Translations under genes and position numbers: made by a program
The notes under the pieces: generated by a model
What the model was told of the DNA's origin: nothing
Database searches by the model: none
Seen by the model: the letters and a program-made list of their open reading frames with translations, nothing else
DNA from: Brachybacterium squillarum M-6-3
Lineage (GTDB): Bacteria; Actinomycetota; Actinomycetes; Actinomycetales; Dermabacteraceae
Assembly: GCF_000225825.1 (NCBI RefSeq)
Contig: NZ_AGBX01000001.1
Coordinates: 930,001 to 994,000 of the forward strand
Length of the DNA: 64,000 nucleotides
Reading direction: 5' to 3'
Shown: positions 16,566 through 25,089 of the stretch, one piece after another
Position numbering within the stretch: the stretch's first letter is position 1
Layout: the number at the start of each line of letters is the position of its first letter

Positions 16566-17719
16566 GCCGTCGCCTCGGCATCGAGTGCGGCCCGGACCTG
16601 CTGGTCCAGCTCGGGCAGAGTGACCCGCTGGGCGATCGGCGCGAACGGCACCGGGAGCTCACCCAGCCCGACCACGAACCCTGCCCGGGGGACGAAGCCG
16701 TACTGGCTCTCCAACTGCTCGGCCTCCTCGGCGAGCCGACGCGCGGCCTCCTGGCGACGGCTCGCGCCGTCCCCGGTGCGTACCGGGTCCTCGAAGGCGT
16801 TGACCAGGGACAGCGACCGGGTGTCCCGGACCGCGATGTAGACGAGCTCGGGCACTGTGTTGTGCGCGTAGCTGTTCTGCTTCCCGGTGGGCAGGGAGGC
16901 GATGAACGAGCGCACGAAGGCGAGGGTCGCCTCGACGGCCGCCTGCTCATCACCCAGGTTCCGAACCAGCGAGGTGAGGTCGACAGTCGCGAAACGGTAC
17001 AGGGTCGACGACATCATCTGCATCGTCCCGATCATCCCAGCGCCAGTCTCCTCGCGGTCCTCGACGATGTCGTCGACCGCGGTGTAGTAGTCGAACTCCG
17101 GCTCGGACTCGTGGACGCCGATCGCGTGGGCGACTTGCACGGCGGCGTCGACGTTGAAGTCGGAGGCGTCGGCGACCATCCGCCCGAACATCGCGATATC
17201 GATGCTGTGGCCGTCGTCCAGCAGGGACGCAGCGACCTTCTTGGTGGGCTTCGCGCCGTCCGTCTCGAGGAGGTGTCGGGCCGCGGAGTCGATCTGGCGG
17301 GGGCTGAGGAACAGCAGGTACCCGGTTTCTGGTCCGCGCACCTGCAGTTCCTCCTCGGCGCCGTCCTGCCCTGCCTCCGCGGGTGCCTTCGGGTCGGTGA
17401 GCTTGATACCGGCTCCGGCGAACAGGTTCCTGCTGGCCTGCTCTGCCCGTGGGCGGTCCCAGTCCTCGCCGGCCTCCTCCGCGAGGGCGAGGACACGATC
17501 CGTGACGAGGTCCGCCACCCGCTTGCTGCGGTAGCCGATGGCTCCGGCGCCGAGGGTGTCCTCGAAGTCCTTGCGGATGGCCCGCTTCCAGGACTGCGAG
17601 GAGACGCGATGCCGAGGTACACCGCCGAACACGGCGCTCTTGGGTGCGCCGGTGTCATCACGGTTGATGTTGCTGGGCGGCAGGGACTGCAGGGCGTGGA
17701 TGTCGAGCACGAGGGACAT
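16562..17719 (-). CDS. cas7e: Cascade backbone subunit Cas7e
   Basis: A 385-residue Cas7e (Cse4/CasC), present in six copies along the crRNA in Cascade. The opening LDIHALQSLPPSNINRDDTG and AVFGGVPRHRVSSQSWKRAIR are diagnostic. Central ADASDFNVDAAVQVAHAIGVHESEPEFDYYTAVDD also fits the family. The 53-bp gap to cse2 contains a ribosome binding site (GAAAGGTCC) before the ATG. Confidence 0.97.
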   Translation of the reverse strand: MSLVLDIHALQSLPPSNINRDDTGAPKSAVFGGVPRHRVSSQSWKRAIRKDFEDTLGAGAIGYRSKRVADLVTDRVLALAEEAGEDWDRPRAEQASRNLFAGAGIKLTDPKAPAEAGQDGAEEELQVRGPETGYLLFLSPRQIDSAARHLLETDGAKPTKKVAASLLDDGHSIDIAMFGRMVADASDFNVDAAVQVAHAIGVHESEPEFDYYTAVDDIVEDREETGAGMIGTMQMMSSTLYRFATVDLTSLVRNLGDEQAAVEATLAFVRSFIASLPTGKQNSYAHNTVPELVYIAVRDTRSLSLVNAFEDPVRTGDGASRRQEAARRLAEEAEQLESQYGFVPRAGFVVGLGELPVPFAPIAQRVTLPELDQQVRAALDAEATA

Positions 17720-17772
17720 GGAGGACCTTTCGAGAAAATGATCAGCGGAGGCTGGTGGACGGCGCGGGCAGG

Positions 17773-18528
17773 TTATTGAGGGGGGACGGCGACGGCGGCC
17801 CGGGGCGGTCTTGCCGTCGAGTCCGGTGCCGCCGCTGCGGCCGGTTCCGGGTACGAGGCGGTGGCGACGTCCCTACTCCACCGCAGCAGCACGCCCGACC
17901 GGCGGCTGCCCGAGAGGGTGCGCAGGTCTCGGGCGAAGCGCCCGTAGTCCAGGCCGATGGACTCCCCCCGCAGCAGGGTGATCAGAGTGCGGGCGTGCTG
18001 GAGACGTGACCGTTCGTCGCGGGCGGCCAGCATGGCATCGAAGCGGGGCTTCAAGGATCCGCTGCCGGAGCGTGCTCGCAGTATTCCGACGGCTTGGCCG
18101 AAGCTGCGCCCTGTCACGTGCGCGGGTACGGTCGCAGACTGCATGTGAAGGGCGAACAAGGTCATGGCGTGGTACGCGGCGCGTTCGGACGGGGAGGCGG
18201 CGTCCCCGCGGCCGAGAAGCTGCGGATCGAGGGCTGGTGAGAGGGAGTCCAGGACGTCCTGCAGGGTCAACGGGTGGCGCTCCGGGGTCGCACCGGCGCT
18301 GCGTCGGAGTATGGCCAGACGACCTCGGGCCTGCGACTGGGCGCGCTCGCCACGATGCCCGAGGTACGCGGACTGCAGCCCCGAGGCCGAAGAACCTACG
18401 GCGACGTCGAGCGGCGCATGACGCATCGGGGATCCCTCGGGCTCGGGCTGCTGTCCTGGGGTCTCGGTGGCTTGCGCCTCGGTCGGCGTGGCCTCCGCCG
18501 GGATGGGCGGCGTGTGGGTATCGGTCAT
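17773..18528 (-). CDS. cse2: Cascade small subunit Cse2
   Basis: A 251-residue Cse2 (CasB, Cas11e), the small alpha-helical subunit that binds the displaced strand. The first 65 residues are a Pro/Glu/Thr-rich extension; the core has AYHAMTLFALHMQSATVPAHVTGRSFGQAVGILR and LQHARTLITLLRGESIGLDYGRFARDLRTL. The C-terminal 25 residues are Ala/Pro-rich. It is longer than the E. coli protein because of both tails. The stop of cse1 is four bases upstream of its start. Confidence 0.93.
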   Translation of the reverse strand: MTDTHTPPIPAEATPTEAQATETPGQQPEPEGSPMRHAPLDVAVGSSASGLQSAYLGHRGERAQSQARGRLAILRRSAGATPERHPLTLQDVLDSLSPALDPQLLGRGDAASPSERAAYHAMTLFALHMQSATVPAHVTGRSFGQAVGILRARSGSGSLKPRFDAMLAARDERSRLQHARTLITLLRGESIGLDYGRFARDLRTLSGSRRSGVLLRWSRDVATASYPEPAAAAAPDSTARPPRAAVAVPPQ

Positions 18529-18532
18529 CGGG

Positions 18533-20263
18533 TCAGCTCCTGGCGGGTTCGGGGGCGGAAGCGGTGTCGAGGGTGGGCAGGGGCGTTCCGGTGGCGGTCG
18601 TACCCGGCGACCTGACCCCGGAAGGCTCTGTACCGGCCAGCAGCGGTAGGGACGCCCGCAGGGCTCGGCGCAGCTGGTTGTAGACGGTCCCCGCCGTTAC
18701 GAGCGTGGTCCGTTCGTTGCGGGTGACCTCACGGCCGATGAGCGCCTTCGGCCCCGCTCCTCGCAGGAGCACCTGTGCGCGGTCGAGGATCTGCTCGAGG
18801 ACGTGCTGCTGCCAGGCGCAAGCCCGCGTATCCAGTGCGCTCTCGGGCAGGCTCCGCAGCCATGCCTGGAAGTCCGGTTCCAGGTCGGCAAGCAGGGTGT
18901 CCGTGGGCTCCGCGCGGAATGCGTACTCGCCTCCCGCGGCGACCAGCAGTTGTCCGGCGAAGGATCCGAGGTTGATCGCCGCGTCGAGCGTCTGCCGGGC
19001 GCAGGAGATGACCAACTGCCGCGCGCCGTCGTCCCGAGTGTCCAGCAGGGCGAGGGGGACACCGATCCGGGCGTCGACTGTCGTCGCCGCCGACGAAGCC
19101 TGGGGGCCGTAGGACGCGGAGGTGAGACGGATGTCGAGGAGCCCCGGGAGCCCCTCGAGATTCGCGGCACCGCTCGCGCCGAGCGTGGCGAGTGCGTCCA
19201 GCGTCTCCGGCCGTCGACCGCGGAAGCCTCCCTTGTCCGAGCTCGGGTCGCCCTGCAGAGAGATCAACGGCTCGAGGGACTTCCACATCATCCGGGAGGT
19301 GTCGTAGGGGCGGGGGTAGTACACGTCGGAGGTCTTCGTGGACTTGTTGGAGCTGTAGCGGTACGGGGTCATGGGGTCCCCGAAGACGTTCGCTCCGGCT
19401 TCGGGAATCCGGTCCCCATTGCTGACCAGGACCGACGTGATACGGCCGGCCTCAGGGAACAGGCGGATCCGCCGCGACTGCCAGGTGGCGAGATCTGCCG
19501 CGCCTCCGGGGACGGGAACGGGCCGCTCGGCCGCCGTGTCCGGCTCGCGCTCCCACACGGGCCGGTCTGCGGGGCCTCCGCCGAGGGTGCGTTCGGTGGT
19601 GTTCAGCACCAGGGTGCGCCGCAGGTCGGGACCGATCACGGTGGTGCCGCCGGTGAGCCCGGTCCATCCCTGTCCGATCGGGTAGCCCTTGCCTCCCTTG
19701 ACCCTCGGGTCGCCGATGGCCCCGGATTTGATGCCCGAGTAGTCGAAGGCCTGGGTGTGGATGAGCCAGCGGGCCGCCTCGGCGTAGGAGAGCTCGAGCA
19801 GTCCCGCGCCGGCGCGAAGGGTGAAATAGTCGCTTTCCGCCTCGGGGATGATCCGCTGCACCTCCTGACGCGTGCCCTTCGTGGTGTCCAGGTCGGCCAC
19901 CTGCATGAAAGGGGTGGTCGGGTGCAGCAGATCGAAGCGGTCCCGGCGACGCTCCAGGTACGCCAGCACCGCGGTGTCCGGGGCGCCGTCCAGGGCGGCG
20001 TACCAGACGTCCTCGCGCCACGCGTCCGGATCGGCGGTCTCCCCGGCGCGTACGTCGAGGGCGGGGCCATGGGCGCGCCAGAACACCGCCAGCAGCACGC
20101 GCAGCACCGCGTAGTCCTGCGTGGGGGAGTCACCGCGGATGTCCAGGACCGCGGTGCTTCCGTCGAACACCTGCTGCAGCGAGAGCTGCGCCTCGCTGCC
20201 GTCGGTGAGGCGCACGGCGATCCATGGCTCCGTGAGGAGGGAGAACGTGGGCACTGTGGTCAT
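18533..20263 (-). CDS. cse1: Cascade large subunit Cse1 (Cas8e)
   Basis: A 576-residue Cse1/CasA, responsible for PAM reading and Cas3 recruitment. The N-terminus FSLLTEPWIAVRLTDGSEAQLSLQQVF and the following DYAVLRVLLAVFWRAHG match the family, as do LLHPTTPFMQV and FDYSGIKSGAIGDPRVKGG with YPIGQGWTGLTGG. The C-terminal four-helix region includes TVYNQLRRALRAS. The length is normal for actinobacterial I-E systems. A gap of 128 bp separates it from cas3. Confidence 0.95.
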   Translation of the reverse strand: MTTVPTFSLLTEPWIAVRLTDGSEAQLSLQQVFDGSTAVLDIRGDSPTQDYAVLRVLLAVFWRAHGPALDVRAGETADPDAWREDVWYAALDGAPDTAVLAYLERRRDRFDLLHPTTPFMQVADLDTTKGTRQEVQRIIPEAESDYFTLRAGAGLLELSYAEAARWLIHTQAFDYSGIKSGAIGDPRVKGGKGYPIGQGWTGLTGGTTVIGPDLRRTLVLNTTERTLGGGPADRPVWEREPDTAAERPVPVPGGAADLATWQSRRIRLFPEAGRITSVLVSNGDRIPEAGANVFGDPMTPYRYSSNKSTKTSDVYYPRPYDTSRMMWKSLEPLISLQGDPSSDKGGFRGRRPETLDALATLGASGAANLEGLPGLLDIRLTSASYGPQASSAATTVDARIGVPLALLDTRDDGARQLVISCARQTLDAAINLGSFAGQLLVAAGGEYAFRAEPTDTLLADLEPDFQAWLRSLPESALDTRACAWQQHVLEQILDRAQVLLRGAGPKALIGREVTRNERTTLVTAGTVYNQLRRALRASLPLLAGTEPSGVRSPGTTATGTPLPTLDTASAPEPARS

Positions 20264-20391
20264 GGGTCTCCTCGATGAGATGTTCCGGCGACGCTAGACG
20301 ATGGGGCGACAGTAGGGAAAGGGTCAGACAGACGAGAGCATGCGACGGCGTGTCGGCCATGATCCGAGTCCGGGCGGCGTGTCTCTGTTGG
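20264..20391 (-). other. cas3-cse1 intergenic gap, possible second promoter
   Basis: This is the only gap above 60 bp in the cas operon. The minus strand reads CCCATCGTCTAGCGTC about 35-50 bp before cse1, where TCTAGC could serve as a -10 box, but no convincing -35 is present. GAGGAGACCCATG gives cse1 a strong ribosome binding site. Separate expression of cas3 and Cascade is known in other I-E systems; here it is inference. Confidence 0.3.
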
Positions 20392-23244
20392 TCAGGCGGT
20401 CACGTCCCGCAGGCCCAACTCGTCGTCGTAACGGAGCGTTCGACCGGCCACGATGCAGGTCCCCTCGGTGTCGAGAGGCAGAGCCAGCTGTCCCCGGAGC
20501 AGACCGGAGTCCTGCCAACCGAGGGGGGTGGCCCGCTCTAGCTCGTCGAGTACCTGGTCCAGTCGGCTCTCGAAGCGCGTCAGGAACGCGGGCAGGCGCA
20601 CAGTTGCTGCGGCCAGCTCCCGTGCGGTCTCCCGGGGCGGTGCCGCATCCGGGCTCCACTCGACGTCGGCAGCACCTTCGGTCAGCGGCCGATAGCCCCC
20701 GTTCTCCCCGAGCCGGATAGGGATCACCTCGACGGTCGGGTCGCTGTCGCGCACCTGAGCCAGGCCCTGCGCCTCCCCGGGCAGGGTGTCCACGTCGGAA
20801 GTCTGGACAGTGAACAGGGCGTCGAGCGTGGAGCTCCTCGCCGGGGCGGGGATCCGGTACGTCGCGGCGCGGCGTCGAGCCCGGTCCTGTGCTGCGGCCC
20901 GCTCCTGCTGGGCGCGCTGCCAGGCGTCCTCCCAGGTCCCGGGGATCGGGGGATCGTCGCCGTAGACGCGGTGGACCAGCGGGGCGATGTCGTCCGGCCG
21001 CCGGAGTCCGCAGTGCAGCGGGCCCTCGCGGAGGACGGCGAGAGTGGCGAGCAGAATCGCCGGTTCGTACACCGCGGTAGCCCCGACGTCGAACTCGGGA
21101 GGGTCCTCTCGCAGTACCGCACGCAGCAGCACCTGGGGCTCCCGGAGACCCTCGGGACGGTCCTCTCGTGGGCGTGGGTGCCGATGCAGGCGACCGATCC
21201 GCTGGATCACCAGGTCGATCGGGGCCAGATCGGTGACCAGCAGGTCGACGTCGATGTCGAGGCTCTGCTCGGCCACCTGGGTGGCGACGACGACCCGGAG
21301 GTCGGGACGCCCAAAGCCGCGGTGGGCATCGGGCCCGAGCGCGCTACGGAGGGCGGATTCCTTCGTTACCCGCGTGGAGGCCAGGAATGACGCATGGTGC
21401 AGCTCCACGGCACTCGGGAAGGCCTCGCGCAGTCCGAGGTAGGCCTCCTGTGCCCGGCGCACCGTGTTGCAGATGACCAACACGCAGCCGCCGGCCGCGG
21501 TCTCCTCCCGGAGCCGGTCAACAAGGGCTGCGGTGCTGTCGGGCATGACCTCCACGCGCGCGTGCAGGTCGGTCTCCCGCAGGTCGACGGGGTACTCGGA
21601 GACTCCGTTGGTGCCGACGGCCGTAACGAGCGGATACGCAGTGGACAGTGCGGGGAGGTCACCGTCCTGCAGTTCCTGCCGATAGGCCTGGACCAGCTCG
21701 TGCTTAGTGCCCTGCGGGAGCGTCGCCGAGAGCAGCACCACCGGCACCCGATACCTTGCCAGCCAGGCGAGAGCCGTGGCCAGGTACTCAGACATGTAGG
21801 CGTCGTACGCGTGCACCTCGTCGATGATCACGACTTTGCCCGCGAGCCCTAGGTGCCGCAACATCGAGTGGCGGGCCTGCAGCGCCATGAACAGCACCTG
21901 ATCGACGGTTGCCACGCAGACGGTGGCCAGCACACCCTTCTTCCGCCCGGACAGCCACTGCGACGCGACGACCTCACCTCCGGTGGACAGCTCGGCGCCC
22001 CGCTCGTCGTCGGCGACGGAGCCGACGCCCCGGAAGCGAAGGTGCTCGAAGTCCTCGTTCAGCCGGTTCTTCGAATGGGCGAGGAACATGGAGGTGACCT
22101 GGGCGTCCCCGGCCTGCCGCATCCAGTTGAGGACACGGGTGAACAGCCCGTCTGCGGTCGCCATGGTCGGCGCGGCCACCAGCACCCCTCCACTGCCCGT
22201 TGCCGCCCCCAGAATCTCCGCCGCGGTGAGCGCCGCCTCGGTCTTGCCCTCCCCGGTCGGAGCCTCCACGACCATCAGGCCAGGGCCGTCGAGATCGGAG
22301 CAGGCCTGTGCCACCACCCGCTGGACCGGCCGGGCCCGATGCTCGGCGGGCCAGGTGAAGCGGTGTCGCAGATGGGAATCCAAGGCGTCGGCGCCCTGCG
22401 GCGGCGGGGCAGGAAGCCAGGGCGCGGTCAGGGCGACGGCCGCCATGCCCACCTGTGAACGGCAGTCCGCCTGCGCCGATGCCGTGCCGGAGCCGGTGAG
22501 CGGGAACGCCTCGGCGTTCGAGGCGATCCAGTCCGCCATGATCACCAGCCCGGTCAGCAGCGTCTGGTCCGAGGCGACCAGACGGGGCCCGAGCCGGGGC
22601 AGCACCGCCTCGATCCCGCTGAGCGCGGCGGCGTAGCCCAGCAGCTCCTCGCGGACCTGCCGCCACGGCTCGGCATCCTGCGCGATCGCCGTCTGCGCCG
22701 GGCCACGGAAAGCCGGGCGGGACGGTGACCCGTGATGGGCGTCGAGAACCCCCGCCAGAGCCTGCGCCGTCCCCGGGCGGACTTTCTGGGCGCGCAACCA
22801 GTGGCACGCGATCACCTGCGAGGCGAGCCCGTGGGGGAGGCGCTCCAGGAGCCTCTCCTGCACCGTCGGCGAGGTGGGGAGTCCTGCGCGGCGCAGCCGA
22901 TCGGTGAACTGCTCGAAGCCCGCGCGTGCCTCGAGCTGCGTCTGGAACGTGACGGTCGCCTTCCCGAGGTCGTGCGCGGCCGCCAGCCACGTGACCAGCA
23001 CACGAAGTTCCTGCTCGGCCAGGCCCGTGCCGCGCGAGAGCGTCTCCCGGACCGACCGGGGAACCCAGGAGTCCCACAACTGCCCAGCGACCTCTGCGGT
23101 GTCTTGCATGTGCTGCGGCAGGGCGAGCCAGGGTTCGTCCCCGGTCTCTCGGGCGCGGTCGTCGCCCGACTTCGCCCACAGCGCGCGCGCCGCGTCGGAG
23201 AGGTAGCCCGGGCTGCCCGTGATCGGTACGGTCGATCGTGCCAT
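20392..23244 (-). CDS. cas3: CRISPR-associated helicase-nuclease Cas3
   Basis: A 950-residue Cas3 with N-terminal HD nuclease and C-terminal SF2 helicase. HD residues: His45 (LPQHMQDTAEVAG) and His91-Asp92 (AAAHDLGKATVTFQTQLEA). Helicase: Walker A VEAPTGEGKTEAAL, DEVH box VIIDEVHAYDAYMSEYL, motif III LLSATLPQG, and motif VI around VIQRIGRLHRHPRP. Both active sites appear intact. It is recruited by Cascade to degrade target DNA. First gene of the cas operon; the preceding gene (23323) lies 78 bp upstream on the same strand with no visible terminator. Confidence 0.97.
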   Translation of the reverse strand: MARSTVPITGSPGYLSDAARALWAKSGDDRARETGDEPWLALPQHMQDTAEVAGQLWDSWVPRSVRETLSRGTGLAEQELRVLVTWLAAAHDLGKATVTFQTQLEARAGFEQFTDRLRRAGLPTSPTVQERLLERLPHGLASQVIACHWLRAQKVRPGTAQALAGVLDAHHGSPSRPAFRGPAQTAIAQDAEPWRQVREELLGYAAALSGIEAVLPRLGPRLVASDQTLLTGLVIMADWIASNAEAFPLTGSGTASAQADCRSQVGMAAVALTAPWLPAPPPQGADALDSHLRHRFTWPAEHRARPVQRVVAQACSDLDGPGLMVVEAPTGEGKTEAALTAAEILGAATGSGGVLVAAPTMATADGLFTRVLNWMRQAGDAQVTSMFLAHSKNRLNEDFEHLRFRGVGSVADDERGAELSTGGEVVASQWLSGRKKGVLATVCVATVDQVLFMALQARHSMLRHLGLAGKVVIIDEVHAYDAYMSEYLATALAWLARYRVPVVLLSATLPQGTKHELVQAYRQELQDGDLPALSTAYPLVTAVGTNGVSEYPVDLRETDLHARVEVMPDSTAALVDRLREETAAGGCVLVICNTVRRAQEAYLGLREAFPSAVELHHASFLASTRVTKESALRSALGPDAHRGFGRPDLRVVVATQVAEQSLDIDVDLLVTDLAPIDLVIQRIGRLHRHPRPREDRPEGLREPQVLLRAVLREDPPEFDVGATAVYEPAILLATLAVLREGPLHCGLRRPDDIAPLVHRVYGDDPPIPGTWEDAWQRAQQERAAAQDRARRRAATYRIPAPARSSTLDALFTVQTSDVDTLPGEAQGLAQVRDSDPTVEVIPIRLGENGGYRPLTEGAADVEWSPDAAPPRETARELAAATVRLPAFLTRFESRLDQVLDELERATPLGWQDSGLLRGQLALPLDTEGTCIVAGRTLRYDDELGLRDVTA

Positions 23245-23322
23245 GTCGTCTCGTCTCGCCGTCGAGGATGGGAATGCCCAGTCTCCCCGAGGGATACGAC
23301 GAACGACCGTGACGTCGCCGTT

Positions 23323-23904
23323 TTAAATCTCCGATCCCACGCCGTTGCCTGCGGCACCTCGGCAGTCGCACGTGGTCAGCAGGACCATCGCGGGGGAGTC
23401 CCGGTCCAGCAGCGACCGCAGCCGCTCGCCCGGGTCGGCGATCTCGCGGCGCTGCCAGGCCAGCAGCCGGGCGCTCTCGGCGCGGTCCAGCCGCACCACC
23501 GGGCGCAGGTGACCGCCGGCGCCGTGCTCCCGCGGGCGCGGCGCCGCCGGGGCGGTCTCGGCCCGGAAGGCCTGCCACCAGTGCTGCTCCCCGACGCCGC
23601 CGGGGGTGCCGGGCTCATCGGCCAGCTCGAGCGCCTGCACCAGGCGTCCGAACTCGCGGCGCATCCCCACCTGCGGCACGTACTGGGAGCTCAGCCAGCC
23701 CTGCAGGGTCGGCACGCGGATGTCGACCAGCCGCTCCAGCCGACGGTAGGACAGCCCGCGCTCCACGCGGGCCGCGTCCACGGCGGCGACGACCCCCTCG
23801 CGCCCGCGGCGGCGCGCCTCCTCGAAGCGTCGACGGCGCGGGGACAGCGCGCGGGTCGGCGCGGAGGGTGCGGCGCCGATCGGTGACGGGGCGGGGGTGG
23901 GCAT
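23323..23904 (-). CDS. HTH protein resembling a truncated STAND N-terminus (copy A)
   Basis: 193 residues; start ATG 23904 follows GGGAGCTCC. Residues 25-95 form a helix-turn-helix-like segment (GLSYRRLERLVDIRVPTLQGWLSS, then PQVGMRREFGRLVQALEL), followed by GGVGEQHWWQAF at 102-113. The rest (131-181) runs parallel to the segment before the P-loop of the STAND protein at 28065-31919, but where that has VTGRSGVGKSS this has LLTTCDCRGAAGNG. About two thirds identical to copy B (27237-27827). Probably DNA-binding or an adaptor; no known function. Upstream it has two inverted repeats; downstream lies cas3. Confidence 0.75.
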   Translation of the reverse strand: MPTPAPSPIGAAPSAPTRALSPRRRRFEEARRRGREGVVAAVDAARVERGLSYRRLERLVDIRVPTLQGWLSSQYVPQVGMRREFGRLVQALELADEPGTPGGVGEQHWWQAFRAETAPAAPRPREHGAGGHLRPVVRLDRAESARLLAWQRREIADPGERLRSLLDRDSPAMVLLTTCDCRGAAGNGVGSEI

Positions 23905-24012
23905 CGGAGCTCCCGGGAGGACGTGGGCGACGGAGGCCGGGACGGCGCGCCGCCCCCACGGGCTCCCGGACGCGGCGCGGGACGCCGGACGGGCACGGGA
24001 CGGCCTGTGGCT

Positions 24013-24063
24013 TCCGACCGTAGTGTCGGACCCCCGCGCCCGGTACTCCCGAGTTTCCGTACC
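24013..24063 (-). promoter_or_regulatory. Paired inverted repeats upstream of copy A
   Basis: TCCGAC (24013-24018) and GTCGGA (24025-24030) form a perfect 6-bp inverted repeat with a 6-base gap; GGTAC (24042-24046) and GTACC (24059-24063) form another with a 12-base gap. The first contains the 8-mer GTGTCGGA (24023-24030), also found upstream of the response regulator and copy B. Candidate operators; function inferred from position 110-160 bp upstream of the start. Confidence 0.45.
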
Positions 24064-24107
24064 CCCTTTTCCCCGGCCGCCCCGGCCGCGCCGGGCGCGG
24101 TGCAGGG

Positions 24108-25082
24108 TCAGCCGTGGTGCAGGGTGACGTCCTGCGAGGCCGAGACCAGGGTCATCCGAAAGGCCCCCGCCCGCCCGGAGAAGCGCACGGTGATCCGGTC
24201 GTCCGCGGTCGTGCGGAGCACCGGGGCGAGCCGTTCGGCGAGCGAGACCCGGGCCTCGGCGGCCGCCGCGGACTCCGGGGTGTCGTCCAGCAGCAGCACC
24301 TCCCGCCCCGCGCGTCGCGCCTCCTCCGCGGCGTCGGCCAGCGCGGGGCACCGCGCCAGGGCCGGCACCCGGATGCCGTCGCGCAGGGTCGCCTCCAGCA
24401 CGCGCGCCTCCCGCCGCTGCTCGGCCCCGAGCGGCCCCGACGCGGCGATGGTCCCGAGCACCGGCACCACCCGGGCCAGCACGTCCTCCGCGACCCGCAG
24501 CTCGGCCCGGTCCGCCTCCGTGGCGGCGCTCGCGGCCACCTCGCGACGCCGGGCGGCCTCGCGGACCCGGTCGGTCCGCGCCCCCAGCAGCCCCAGCACG
24601 ATCGCGACCACCGACGCCGCGGCGAGCAGCCCCACATGGGTGACCGACAGGGCGAGAGCGACCCCCGCGCCGGCCCCGTCGCGCCAGGCCCACAGCATCG
24701 TCATGACCAGCATCAGAGCCATGCCGATCCAGGCGGCGCCCACGCGTCCGCGCACCGTCAGCCCGATCAGCACCATCGTCACCGCCCCGAGGTGCCAGGT
24801 CGCGTACCCCATCGGCGGGTCCAGGGGCAACGGCGCGGAGACGACCAGGATCATCGCCAAGACCAGGGCCAGCACCGCGAGGGTGCGGGGCGCCGAGCAG
24901 CGGGGCCGCGCATCCAGGAGCAGCAGGAGGAGCGCGCCGCCGAGGCAGCCCAGACCCAGCACGGCGGGCACGGGCCCGAGGCCGGGCGGCCCCGGCAGGC
25001 CGAGCACGGCGTTGCCCAGCACGAACAGCGCGGCCAGGAGCCATGCCGCGGGCAGGCGACGGAAGGAGGCCAGGGGGCGCAT
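24108..25082 (-). CDS. Membrane protein with degenerate kinase-like cytoplasmic part
   Basis: A 324-residue protein with about six hydrophobic segments in residues 10-165 (AAWLLAALFVLGNAVLGLPG onward), then a helical cytoplasmic part from about 170. The order 'membrane segments, coiled helix, alpha/beta end' parallels the histidine kinase at 25090, but no H-box, N-box (NxxxHA) or GxGxG loop is present; only LLDDTPE and a beta-rich end (RITVRFSGRAGAFRMTLVS) remain. It starts 7 bp after the kinase stop and is surely in the same operon. It may be a non-catalytic partner that senses signal with the kinase. Confidence 0.6.
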   Translation of the reverse strand: MRPLASFRRLPAAWLLAALFVLGNAVLGLPGPPGLGPVPAVLGLGCLGGALLLLLLDARPRCSAPRTLAVLALVLAMILVVSAPLPLDPPMGYATWHLGAVTMVLIGLTVRGRVGAAWIGMALMLVMTMLWAWRDGAGAGVALALSVTHVGLLAAASVVAIVLGLLGARTDRVREAARRREVAASAATEADRAELRVAEDVLARVVPVLGTIAASGPLGAEQRREARVLEATLRDGIRVPALARCPALADAAEEARRAGREVLLLDDTPESAAAAEARVSLAERLAPVLRTTADDRITVRFSGRAGAFRMTLVSASQDVTLHHG

Positions 25083-25089
25083 CGTCGGC

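Noticed and set aside
23905-25044. N-terminal extension of copy A into the kinase-like gene
   Set aside because: The frame is open but overlaps the membrane protein gene on the same strand in another frame; homology between copies A and B begins after ATG 23904.
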